From an uncultured Odoribacter sp. (lineage in GTDB: Bacteria > Bacteroidota > Bacteroidia > Bacteroidales > Marinifilaceae), in assembly GCA_900548135.1 (NCBI GenBank), contig URJC01000196.1, positions 1 to 5,405 on the forward strand: 5,405 nt of DNA. The letters run 5' to 3'. The position numbers were made by a program, and so were the translations under genes. Each line of letters begins with the position of its first letter. Position 1 is the stretch's first letter. The notes beneath the pieces are model-generated. The model did no database searches. It was not told where the DNA came from and saw only the letters and a program-made list of their open reading frames with translations. Of this stretch, positions 1 to 5,405 are shown in pieces.

Positions 1-2273
1 TCCGTATCAAACAGATTATGGCATTCCACGCCAAACAAAACTTTCCGGTTCATGATCCCGTACTCCAGCCCCACTGTGTGCAGGCAAGCAGCAGGTATCT
101 TATAATCCTGATGGCGGCTAAGCTCATATCCATAATAGTATTTATCCGTGTAGCCGCCCTCGTAATACGCCCTGGCATACTGTCCTTTACCCCCAAAGGG
201 ATTATCTTTCCGGTAATCCAGCATCCAGTTGAAAAAGAGAATCGGGATATGAGGCAATTGCATTTTATAGGTCTCACTCTCGGTGTTTGTCCCCGCTATA
301 TATTTCGAATAATCCAAAGATTTCTGCCAGGTAGCATTAAATGATACAAACCAGTTACGGTCAATATCCCATTTGATTTCGCCGTCCACTCCGTACAACA
401 GAGCCTCGCCCAGATTCTGGTATTTGGAATACCCCACAACAGAGGTCAGATACATCATGTTCTTCACTTGCATGATATACCCGTTCGACTCGAATTGTAA
501 ACGGGAATTTGCATTATAGTAACGGTCGAACATGATACCCAGATTATAATTATTAGCTTGTTCGGCTTTCAGCTCCGTACTTGTCAGCGTCGTTACACGA
601 TCCCCCAAAGCCTCCTCGTAACGGGGAAGGCGGAAATTATGTTCCAAGGCAAATTTCACCAGCCAATGAGAAGATAAATCGTATTTCAAAGCAAGACTAT
701 ACCCCCAATACTGATCGGATTTATGCGTCTCTGCCGGAACGGCATCTCCCGGATAAGCCAGGTTCACTGTTTTTCCCCCTAAACGATAATAATAATGCCG
801 TCCCGTCAGCACCGATGTCAAACGTCCTTGAAACCACTTGTTCTGTAAAGCGACGGAACTGATCATTCCCGATATATTCGATTTCAAACCGCTATAATCC
901 TTTTTCAGAAACCGGTCGGCAACGGTGTCCCGGGTTTCATTGCTCACGTAACGGAAATCATTATTCATATTGACCAGCATTCTGTCCGGGATCAAATGAT
1001 ATTGCAAGTTCAGGTTATAACGATAATCCATCATCCCGTCATCCGACAAATTCGGGACATATCCCACTTCTCCGCCATATGTGTTGGGAACACGGCCACC
1101 ATAAAAATCATAAAGGAAAGACGAGGTGTCGATCAAAGCAGTATGCGTATAAGTAACCATCCCATTGAATTTCAAATCCAGCTTCCTGAACAAAAAATGT
1201 TTTTTCTCCAGCTTGGGGTTTACACCGGCTGTCCAGATTTTTGTCCGGGCATGACGGATATTCGTTTGTATACCCTGGGTTTCTTTATAACTGTAATACC
1301 CGACAAATTCCAACTCGGCCTTGTCGAAGTAATGATCCAGAAACTTAAGTGTCGCCCCGAATTCCCCCATTTTCAAACGGTCATGATCCCGTTTGATTTT
1401 CAAATCATTGACATAGGGAGAAGTGATCGTGTAATCATTTCTGGCAAAGGTCCCTCCCGCGAAAAGAGTAAAAGCCATATTTGCTTTATCAAAATAATGA
1501 GAAATACAAGCCGTAGGATTATGCACGCCGTAAGACTGGTAGCTATACGACAAATCATAATACCCGTGTTCGGCATCTATCGTCACCACATTAACCGCAC
1601 TTCCCAACCCATCTCCCCCGAATTCAGGCGGAACAATCCCCTTGTATATCTCGATACGGTCGATGAATTGCAAAGGAATATCATTAATGGAAAAACTACC
1701 ATCCGGGGTATTCAGGGCATAACCGTCCATGTAGATCTGAACCCGGTTTCCTTCCAATCCCCGGATATTAACTTTTGTTTGGTTACCGACACCACCTGTT
1801 TGCCGTAGTTTTACCCCTGTCTGATGATTCAACACCTCCGTGATCGTAGTCCCGCGTCCTGCCAATTGTTTCCCATCAATAACGGCAACCGGGGTTCCCT
1901 GGCGTTTCACGTCATGGATCTCTTTCCTCTCCCCTTTAGCTGCAACGACCACCTGGTCAAGGGATTTCATATCCATCTGCATATAAACCTCCAGCTTCAG
2001 GTCTTTGTTTGCCTCAACCTTCACTTTCCTGATGACATCTTTCATACCCACAAACGAAAAATGAAGTTCGTATTCCCCGGCAGGAACATTTTTAAAAAAG
2101 AATTCGCCCCGGGCATTTGTCCCCGTTCCCTTCTTTAGAAAAGGCATTACGATATTTACTCCCGCGACAGGCGTGTCATCAGAAGAATCCTTCACGATCC
2201 CGGAAATCGTCTGCCCATTAGAGAAAAGAATATTGCCAACCATAAAATAGACCCAAATATAAAAACACTTCAT
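1..2273 (-). CDS. TonB-dependent outer-membrane receptor with carboxypeptidase-regulatory-like N-terminal domain (C-terminus cut by window edge)
   Basis: The frame read from the ATG at 2273 stays open for 757 codons to the window edge. Residues 1-20 form a signal peptide (hydrophobic stretch ending SNG before QTISG). Residues 21-100 match a carboxypeptidase-regulatory-like beta-sandwich (ISGIVKD, TNARGEFFFKNVPAGEYEL, FVGMKDV). DQVVVAA at 106-112 is the likely TonB box. The plug spans about 118-232, with VNIRGLEGNRVQIYMDG, IDRIEIYKGIVPPEFGG and GSAVNVVT; the rest is aromatic-rich beta-barrel. The visible end, GVECHNLFDT, is usually followed by only 20-50 more residues, so the gene is nearly complete. 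By family knowledge it moves a ligand across the outer membrane with TonB-ExbBD energy. It lacks an obvious SusC-type signature and no SusD partner is visible, so a siderophore, metal or cofactor receptor is as likely as a glycan receptor; the substrate cannot be read. A later ATG (residue 11) would break the signal peptide. No frameshift was seen. Confidence 0.95.
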   Translation of the reverse strand, partial: MKCFYIWVYFMVGNILFSNGQTISGIVKDSSDDTPVAGVNIVMPFLKKGTGTNARGEFFFKNVPAGEYELHFSFVGMKDVIRKVKVEANKDLKLEVYMQMDMKSLDQVVVAAKGERKEIHDVKRQGTPVAVIDGKQLAGRGTTITEVLNHQTGVKLRQTGGVGNQTKVNIRGLEGNRVQIYMDGYALNTPDGSFSINDIPLQFIDRIEIYKGIVPPEFGGDGLGSAVNVVTIDAEHGYYDLSYSYQSYGVHNPTACISHYFDKANMAFTLFAGGTFARNDYTITSPYVNDLKIKRDHDRLKMGEFGATLKFLDHYFDKAELEFVGYYSYKETQGIQTNIRHARTKIWTAGVNPKLEKKHFLFRKLDLKFNGMVTYTHTALIDTSSFLYDFYGGRVPNTYGGEVGYVPNLSDDGMMDYRYNLNLQYHLIPDRMLVNMNNDFRYVSNETRDTVADRFLKKDYSGLKSNISGMISSVALQNKWFQGRLTSVLTGRHYYYRLGGKTVNLAYPGDAVPAETHKSDQYWGYSLALKYDLSSHWLVKFALEHNFRLPRYEEALGDRVTTLTSTELKAEQANNYNLGIMFDRYYNANSRLQFESNGYIMQVKNMMYLTSVVGYSKYQNLGEALLYGVDGEIKWDIDRNWFVSFNATWQKSLDYSKYIAGTNTESETYKMQLPHIPILFFNWMLDYRKDNPFGGKGQYARAYYEGGYTDKYYYGYELSRHQDYKIPAACLHTVGLEYGIMNRKVLFGVECHNLFDT

Positions 2274-2381
2274 AACCCACACAAATTAATTAATAATTAG
2301 CACCCTAAAACAAGTTTTAAAAAACAAACACTAAAAACATCAAATAATTGTGCGAAAATAAACGGCAAATCCATTGGCAAC

Positions 2382-2401
2382 AATCCCTATTAATAGGGAT
2401 T
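2382..2401. promoter_or_regulatory. Perfect 20-bp palindrome upstream of the TonB-dependent receptor, candidate operator
   Basis: AATCCCTATTAATAGGGATT is its own exact reverse complement, centred between 2391 and 2392. With one mismatch the symmetry can be extended by three more bases on each side. It lies about 110 bp upstream of the receptor start codon and about 50 bp upstream of the AraC remnant. A perfect palindrome of this size in AT-rich spacer suggests a binding site for a dimeric regulator, but it does not match a Fur box or another operator I recognise. It is followed by no T-tract, so it is not a terminator. The regulator is unknown. Confidence 0.45.
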
Positions 2402-2430
2402 ATTATTGCAAACCACCTATTAATGGTATT
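2386..2430. repeat. Two direct copies of CCTATTAAT spaced 30 bp apart
   Basis: CCTATTAAT begins at 2386, inside the palindrome, and again at 2416. After each copy the sequence continues with similar bases (AGGGATTAT versus GGTATTAT, one base shorter). A 30-bp period is close to three helical turns, so both copies face the same side of the DNA. Paired direct half-sites are typical of AraC-family binding, and an AraC-family relic lies next to them; the connection is inference. Confidence 0.4.
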
Positions 2431-2451
2431 ATCCTGAAGAAAGTTTACTGA

Positions 2452-2685
2452 AAACCGGAGATTACTCCGTACTACCTTTCGAAAATTACATTGAGAATAC
2501 TGGGAATGTCCCCAAAGGAGATGATTGACCGGCAAATCGTCACGGAGATGAAACAGATGCTTGTCTTTACCGCTCTGTCGGCCAAAGAGATTGCAGACCG
2601 TTTCCATTTTGACAGCACATCATACATGGGACGCTATTTCCGCAAGCATACGGGCATGATACCCACGGAATTTCGGGAACAGTAA
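2452..2685 (+). pseudogene. AraC-family regulator, C-terminal helix-turn-helix relic (5' part missing)
   Basis: The frame from 2452 to the TAA at 2683-2685 encodes about 77 residues that match almost the whole AraC-type DNA-binding domain. ITPYYLSKI belongs to the first helix-turn-helix, followed by GMSPKEMIDRQI. The second helix-turn-helix holds LSAKEIADRFHFDSTSYMGRYFRKHTG, and the end PTEFREQ is the usual family C-terminus. Family members are normally about 250-320 residues with an N-terminal ligand-binding or dimerisation domain. Here a TGA at 2449-2451 closes the frame just upstream, and I find no matching N-terminal coding sequence between 2274 and 2451. An in-frame TTG at 2491 would give a 64-residue product without the first helices and has no supporting start signal. 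Methionine and isoleucine at positions usually held by Ala and Ser (EMKQML, GMIP) suggest drift. It is probably a non-functional relic. It points away from the receptor gene, as a divergent regulator would. Confidence 0.8.
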
Positions 2686-2725
2686 GAGGGGGGATAGCAC
2701 AATTTACCCAGTTCTTAATCACATC

Positions 2726-2768
2726 TGCCGATTTGCTACTGCCCTCTTCGGCAGAAACCATATCGGTA
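2726..2768 (+). other. Two-tier stem-loop upstream of the intron domain V
   Basis: TGCCGAT (2726-2732) can pair with ATCGGTA (2762-2768), with one G-U wobble. Inside it CTGCC (2739-2743) pairs with GGCAG (2750-2754) around a six-base loop. It sits 23 bases before group II domain V, so it may be a leftover of domain III or IV of the same intron. It has no T-tract and is not an intrinsic terminator. The structure is seen in the sequence; the assignment to the intron is inference. Confidence 0.35.
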
Positions 2769-2791
2769 AAAGCCATACGGTTACGTTACTT

Positions 2792-2865
2792 AAGCCGTAT
2801 ACGGGGAAACTCGCATGTATGGTTTTAGAAGGGTCAGCTCCCTAAGGGAAGCTGACCTACTCAAT
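2792..2865 (+). mobile_element. Group II intron remnant: domains V and VI (3' end of the intron)
   Basis: Positions 2792-2825 form a canonical 34-nt domain V. The 5' side carries AGCCGTAT with the catalytic AGC triad (2793-2795), the tip is a GAAA tetraloop (2806-2809), the two-base bulge falls at 2815-2816, and the 3' side reads TATGGTTT. Domain VI follows: GGTCAGCT (2832-2839) pairs with AGCTGACC (2850-2857), with a CCC/GGG extension and a three-base loop. The end CCTACTCAAT resembles bacterial group II 3' termini, with A2859 as the likely branch-point adenosine seven bases from a splice boundary after T2865. No intron-encoded reverse transcriptase/maturase is present, and no domain I is recognisable between 2686 and 2791 or further left. 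This is a 5'-deleted or 5'-truncated copy and cannot splice by itself. It lies on the same strand as the AraC relic and ends 23 bp from the stop codon of the neighbouring gene. Confidence 0.85.
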
Positions 2866-2888
2866 TATTGATAGTTATCCCCCACCTC

Positions 2889-3578
2889 TCATTTGGAATG
2901 CTGCGCCAAATAAGCCTCATACATATCCAGCATCCACGTGCCATCGCCGTCTGCTTTGGCCTCTTTTTTACGGGTTTTGCCTTCTTTGCCCTTGAACCAG
3001 TTTTTACAGAATTCCTTCAGACCGGGTTTCTTGTCTTTCAGCAAGACACTATTCACTAACAATGGGGTATAGATAATCTCTCCCTCTTCACCTTCATCGT
3101 GGAAACGAATTCCCCAATAGGTAACTAAGCGCCGTTGAAGGCCTTTCTGATTTGATGTGACATCCCAGTCTTTCCACCAGTACACGGAAGCGTGCTCTCC
3201 CGTATTTTCCAGACATACAAAGCGGCGTACCGTACGGTAACGATCAGCTATAGAAGGTGACGCCAATTCACGCGATTCCCAGCGGATACCATCAGGATTA
3301 TTCTCTGTCTTTTCCGTATAATCGATACATACGACTTCATCCGCCGTATATTTCAATACTTCCTTGTCATCCGGTGTCGCAGTCATTTTGAAGGAATAGT
3401 TGCTCTTTTTAAAAGCAGAGGCTTCGGCATGCCAGCCCCTTTTCACATATCCTTCCACTTTTTCACCGGATGTCAAAGTCACCACCACGCGGCGAAACTC
3501 CTGGTCTTCTACTTTCTGTGCATTCGCCTGCGGTATGTACATACACAAGGCTAATACTACTAAAAAAAAATTTTTCAT
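2889..3578 (-). CDS. Exported protein of unknown function (downstream member of tandem pair)
   Basis: The 229-residue product begins MKNFFLVVLALCMYIPQANA, a signal peptide with likely cleavage between ANA and QKVED, so it is probably periplasmic. The mature part opens with a beta-like stretch (VVVTLTSGEKVEGYVK, 31-46). It continues with KYTADEVVCIDYTEK (76-90), an aromatic segment VYWWKDWDV (132-140) and IYTPLLVNSVLL (169-180). The C-terminus is lysine-rich (FKGKEGKTRKKEAK) and ends MLDMYEAYLAQHSK. I do not recognise a named family and see no catalytic motif or membrane segment beyond the signal. It starts 17 bp after the stop of the upstream gene and shares its layout, so the two are probably a co-transcribed duplicated pair. 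The leader is AT-rich with no Shine-Dalgarno. A run of nine T lies in codons 3-6. Coding status is well supported by length and the signal peptide; function is unknown. Confidence 0.85.
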   Translation of the reverse strand: MKNFFLVVLALCMYIPQANAQKVEDQEFRRVVVTLTSGEKVEGYVKRGWHAEASAFKKSNYSFKMTATPDDKEVLKYTADEVVCIDYTEKTENNPDGIRWESRELASPSIADRYRTVRRFVCLENTGEHASVYWWKDWDVTSNQKGLQRRLVTYWGIRFHDEGEEGEIIYTPLLVNSVLLKDKKPGLKEFCKNWFKGKEGKTRKKEAKADGDGTWMLDMYEAYLAQHSK

Positions 3579-3595
3579 AATTGTATATTTAAAGG

Positions 3596-4216
3596 TTAAT
3601 TTCCGGTATGATATTCCTGTAACATCAACACGGTTTTATCGCGCCACGTATCCAAACTACGGATGCGTCTACATAATTCCGTATCGTCAGCCACATAACG
3701 GCAAAGCCGTTCCCGGAAAACGTTTCCCGTCCGCGGTTTCATTTTTCCAGGAGAATAATAGGCGGTATCGCCTGATTTCCGCAGATAATAAACCACCCGC
3801 GAACGCCTGAATACGCCTTTCCGCTGCCAAATCTGGATTCCTCCGTTAGAAGCGATACCATAGCCCCGTCCGGAGTAAACATAAGCCTCGATATGCGGCG
3901 TAGCAAAATACTGCCAACACCAACCGATACCTTCCGCCGGTATAAATTTCCGCCGATATTCCGGCATCCGCGGATGCCAACAAACAATTGAATCGATTTC
4001 CTCCGCCGGATAAGTCTCTTTCTGTTTGTCCCTGGTGAAAATGCTCCGGAATGCTTTGACATCTTTGCTTTTTTTGGGAATACACACACGATGATCACCC
4101 GAAAATCCGACACTTTTTCCCTCCTTGAAATAAATAGTACCCTCCACCGGAACGGCTGCCTGAACAGAGCAAACTCCCACGCTCCACATACAAATTAAAA
4201 ACAATTTTACATCCAT
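3596..4216 (-). CDS. Exported protein of unknown function (upstream member of tandem pair)
   Basis: The 206-residue product starts MDVKLFLICMWSVGVCSVQA, a signal peptide with likely cleavage before AVPVEG. The mature part has VEGTIYFKEGKSVGF (24-38), ETYPAEEIDSIVCW (67-80), AYVYSGRGYGI (111-121), IQIWQRKGVFRRSRVVYYLRKSGDTAYYSPG (127-157) and a basic C-terminus with FRERLCRYVADDTELCRRI. The order resembles the neighbour at 2889-3578: a short G/K turn, an (A)(E/D)E(I/V) segment before a Cys, a VY motif, a YY/IY-P motif, a Cys-containing helix and a final helix with EAY/QEY. The mature protein is rich in Cys (five) and Trp. I do not recognise a family. A stretch of nine A just upstream of the ATG fits the A-rich leaders used in Bacteroidota instead of Shine-Dalgarno sites. 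It is likely the first gene of a two-gene operon. Confidence 0.85.
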   Translation of the reverse strand: MDVKLFLICMWSVGVCSVQAAVPVEGTIYFKEGKSVGFSGDHRVCIPKKSKDVKAFRSIFTRDKQKETYPAEEIDSIVCWHPRMPEYRRKFIPAEGIGWCWQYFATPHIEAYVYSGRGYGIASNGGIQIWQRKGVFRRSRVVYYLRKSGDTAYYSPGKMKPRTGNVFRERLCRYVADDTELCRRIRSLDTWRDKTVLMLQEYHTGN

Positions 4217-4269
4217 TTAATTTTTTTTTGTGGTAAAAATAGGATTAATAAAATAATTTAACTAACTAA

Positions 4270-4380
4270 ATATCAAAAATATTCAGTGTAGAAAAAAAGC
4301 TTTTCCCTTCTGATCTGGAAATGGTAGCCACCGATTTTCTGTCCGGTCATTTTACGAACATCATGGACTATAGAATTTAA
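4270..4380 (+). pseudogene. Possible C-terminal relic of an unidentified gene
   Basis: A plus-strand frame after a TAA at 4267-4269 runs to the TAA at 4378-4380. From about residue 10 it reads like real protein (LFPSDLEMVATDFLSGHF, then TNIMDYRI), while its flanks are non-coding AT-rich DNA. There is an internal ATG at 4321 but no evident start signal. I do not recognise the family. It may be the tail of a deleted gene, or chance; at about 36 residues the evidence is thin. It overlaps the candidate minus-strand promoter. Confidence 0.2.
4274..4281 (-). promoter_or_regulatory. Candidate -7 element (TATTTTTG) for the exported-protein pair
   Basis: Read on the minus strand, 4281-4274 is TATTTTTG, an exact fit to the Bacteroidota -7 consensus TAnnTTTG. 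It lies about 58 bp upstream of the ATG at 4216, giving a leader of about 50 bases. No clear TTTG-type -33 element is present at the expected spacing; that region is a T-rich tract. It is therefore a plausible but weak promoter. Confidence 0.35.
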
Positions 4381-4485
4381 TTAATATTGCAGGTGGTAAC
4401 AAATAACAAAATAACTTGTGGAACTATAAAACTACCGTCGAAAGAATGAACAGTAAAGCAAACCACCACCCCAAAATCACGACAA

Positions 4486-4512
4486 TAAAAAAACAGCTAC
4501 TTTCGTAACTGT
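4486..4512 (-). terminator. Intrinsic terminator of tRNA-Pro
   Basis: On the minus strand, ACAGTTAC (4512-4505) pairs with GTAGCTGT (4500-4493) around a GAAA tetraloop, with one U-G wobble. Six to seven U residues follow directly. It begins 12 bases after the tRNA 3' end, so it ends the tRNA transcript. This makes read-through into the exported-protein pair unlikely. Confidence 0.85.
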
Positions 4513-4523
4513 CTCATTTTCTG

Positions 4524-4597
4524 TCGGGGTGACAGGATTCGAACCTGCGACCCTCTGCTCCCAAAGCAGATGCGCTACCGGACTGCGCTACGCCCCG
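4524..4597 (-). tRNA. tRNA-Pro (anticodon UGG)
   Basis: The minus strand folds into a standard 74-nt cloverleaf. The D-stem is GCGC/GCGC with loop AGTCCGGTA. The anticodon stem is TCTGC/GCAGA with loop TTTGGGA, giving anticodon TGG at 4563-4561, followed by G37 as expected for tRNA-Pro. The T-arm is GCAGG-TTCGAAT-CCTGT and the discriminator is A. The acceptor stem is CGGGGCG with CACCCCG: six of seven pairs are Watson-Crick and position 6-67 is a C-A mismatch. CCA is not encoded (the bases after the discriminator are CAG), so it must be added by tRNA nucleotidyltransferase. It has its own promoter upstream and a terminator downstream, so it is a single-gene unit. I see no integrated element at its 3' end within the window. 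Confidence 0.97.
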
Positions 4598-4612
4598 TTT
4601 TGATTTCGAATG

Positions 4613-4643
4613 CAAAGGTAGTAATAGATTTCAAATGTACCAA
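4613..4643 (-). promoter_or_regulatory. Promoter of tRNA-Pro (TTG, 20 bp, TACCTTTG)
   Basis: On the minus strand the -7 element TACCTTTG (4620-4613) exactly fits TAnnTTTG. A TTG at 4643-4641 lies 20 bp upstream, matching the -33 element spacing known for the Bacteroidota primary sigma factor. The predicted start falls a few bases before the mature tRNA 5' end at 4597, leaving a very short 5' leader. This is the best promoter match in the window. Confidence 0.65.
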
Positions 4644-4698
4644 TACTTTGAGCGTTTTTTACAAAAAAGATACAACTTATTTTATAAGAGTCTTATTT

Positions 4699-5405
4699 TC
4701 AACTAATAACCCGGACTTCACTCCTGCCATTGGAAGATTTCAATAGCTGAATTTGGGTAGAAATACGCTCTGTCATTTCAGTGACATGTGAGATCACCCC
4801 AATTTTTTTTCCTTGAGTCTGTAAACGTTCCAAAGCATCCATAGCCACTCTCAATGTATCGGTATCCAAGGAACCAAATCCCTCATCAATAAAAAGTGAT
4901 TCAATATTCATCCGGTTCGAAGACAAAGAAGCTAATCCCAAAGCCAGAGCCAGAGATATTAAAAAAGACTCGCCTCCAGAAAGAGAATGAACAGCACGGG
5001 TTTCTCCCAGCATATCCAGATCCGCCACCTGTAAAGCTAAAGTATCCGGGACCCGCTGCAATTTGTAACGGGCCGACAATGCCTGCAAATGCTGATTTGA
5101 ATACACCAATAAAACGTCAAGAGTATACCCTTGTGCAATCTCTTTAAATTTTGTCCCCGTAGCGGATCCGAACAAATCATTCAACTTTTTCCAATTCTCC
5201 GCTTTATCCCTTTTTTCAAGCAATTCTTTTTCAAAAGATTTTATACGGGCTTCACTTTTTTGATGATTAACCAACAACACCTCAATTTCTGCCAAACGGG
5301 CCGATATTTGTTCAAGACGCTGATTTTTTTCTTTCAGATCCTCCTGTAAGCCTTCACGATTTTCAGTTTCCGATTTTTCATGTTCGTTTTCATATGTCTG
5401 GTGAT
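4699..5405 (-). CDS. sbcC: SbcC, SMC-like ATPase subunit of SbcCD nuclease (C-terminal part; N-terminus beyond window)
   Basis: An open frame enters at the right edge and ends with TGA at 4701-4699, giving about 234 visible residues of a protein usually 1000 or more long. The first ~85 residues are charged and heptad-like (LEQISARLAEIEVLLVNHQKSEARIKSFEKELLEKRDKAENW), the end of the long coiled coil. The C-terminal ATPase lobe follows. It contains NDLFGSATGTKFKEIAQGYTLD, the ABC signature LSGGESFLISLALALGLASL (from 4983 down), Walker B LFIDEGFGSLD (from about 4896) and the switch histidine in GVISHVTEM (about 4787). These are the hallmarks of SbcC/Rad50. With SbcD it cuts hairpins and DNA ends in repair. 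An in-frame TTG at 5295 is not the start, because the frame stays open upstream of it. Walker A and the zinc hook lie outside the window; sbcD would normally lie upstream, also outside. Confidence 0.95.
   Translation of the reverse strand, partial: HQTYENEHEKSETENREGLQEDLKEKNQRLEQISARLAEIEVLLVNHQKSEARIKSFEKELLEKRDKAENWKKLNDLFGSATGTKFKEIAQGYTLDVLLVYSNQHLQALSARYKLQRVPDTLALQVADLDMLGETRAVHSLSGGESFLISLALALGLASLSSNRMNIESLFIDEGFGSLDTDTLRVAMDALERLQTQGKKIGVISHVTEMTERISTQIQLLKSSNGRSEVRVIS

Larger units (their letters stand above)
4217..4485. other. AT-rich intergenic spacer between exported-protein genes and tRNA-Pro
   Basis: This stretch carries the minus-strand leader and candidate promoter of the exported-protein pair near its left end, a possible plus-strand gene relic in the middle, and the approach to the tRNA terminator at its right end. 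From 4381 to 4485 I see no convincing gene, repeat or RNA. A 20-codon frame from 4447 runs into the terminator and is not credible. Confidence 0.6.

Noticed and set aside
996..1808. A 270-codon open frame on the plus strand inside the receptor gene
   Set aside because: It is antisense to a continuous, motif-rich TonB-dependent receptor reading frame, and its product shows no domain-like features. It is a by-product of the receptor's codon use.
2325..2333. TAGTGTTTG on the minus strand as a -7 element for the receptor gene
   Set aside because: The gap between TA and TTTG is three bases instead of two, and no TTTG lies at the right distance upstream. No receptor promoter could be assigned.
2350..2355. 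GTGCGA, similar to the 5' end of group II introns
   Set aside because: The following sequence does not resemble domain I, and accepting it would place the AraC relic inside the intron. A six-base match is expected by chance.
2832..2857. Domain VI hairpin as an intrinsic terminator for the minus-strand exported-protein genes
   Set aside because: The stem is strong but on the minus strand it is followed by CTTCTAAAA and not a T-tract. It is better explained as group II domain VI.
4156..4216. Lipobox in the N-terminus of the 3596-4216 product (VGVC)
   Set aside because: Val directly before the Cys does not fit a lipoprotein signal, and a normal signal-peptidase I site (VQA before AVP) follows.
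4447..4509. A 20-codon plus-strand frame starting MNSKANHH
   Set aside because: It has no convincing start signal and runs through the tRNA terminator hairpin.
4684..4696. ATAAGAGTCTTAT as a terminator downstream of sbcC
   Set aside because: It is a short A-T-rich five-pair stem with a three-base loop. Too weak to call, although a transcription end here is reasonable.

Overview
The window looks like chromosomal DNA of a Bacteroidota bacterium, probably order Bacteroidales. The support is an outer-membrane TonB-dependent receptor with an N-terminal carboxypeptidase-regulatory-like domain, A-rich leaders without Shine-Dalgarno sequences, and candidate promoters of the TTG / TAnnTTTG type known from this phylum. 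I cannot name a genus from the sequence alone.

Layout, left to right. (1) Positions 1-2273, minus strand: a TonB-dependent receptor, complete at its N-terminus and cut by the left window edge a few dozen residues before its C-terminus. (2) Positions 2274-2888: a relic-rich gap. It holds a perfect 20-bp palindrome and a 30-bp-spaced direct repeat close to the receptor start, the orphaned DNA-binding end of an AraC-family regulator on the plus strand, and the 3' end of a group II intron (domains V and VI) with no intron-encoded reverse transcriptase. (3) Positions 2889-4216, minus strand: two adjacent genes for exported proteins of unknown function, 17 bp apart. They look like diverged tandem duplicates and are probably co-transcribed from a promoter near 4280. 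(4) Positions 4217-4523: AT-rich spacer with a possible short gene relic and the tRNA terminator. (5) Positions 4524-4597, minus strand: tRNA-Pro(UGG) with its own promoter and intrinsic terminator. (6) Positions 4699-5405, minus strand: the C-terminal end of SbcC, the SMC-like ATPase of the SbcCD nuclease; its N-terminus lies beyond the right edge.

All the intact genes are on the minus strand, but they do not form one pathway. The receptor imports an unknown ligand, the paired exported proteins are of unknown role, and tRNA-Pro and sbcC are housekeeping genes. The most unusual part is the 2274-2888 gap, where a mobile-RNA fragment and a beheaded transcription factor lie between the receptor and the exported-protein pair. 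I did not find a complete new defence or mobile system. The best candidates for something undescribed are the tandem exported-protein family and the palindrome/direct-repeat operator.
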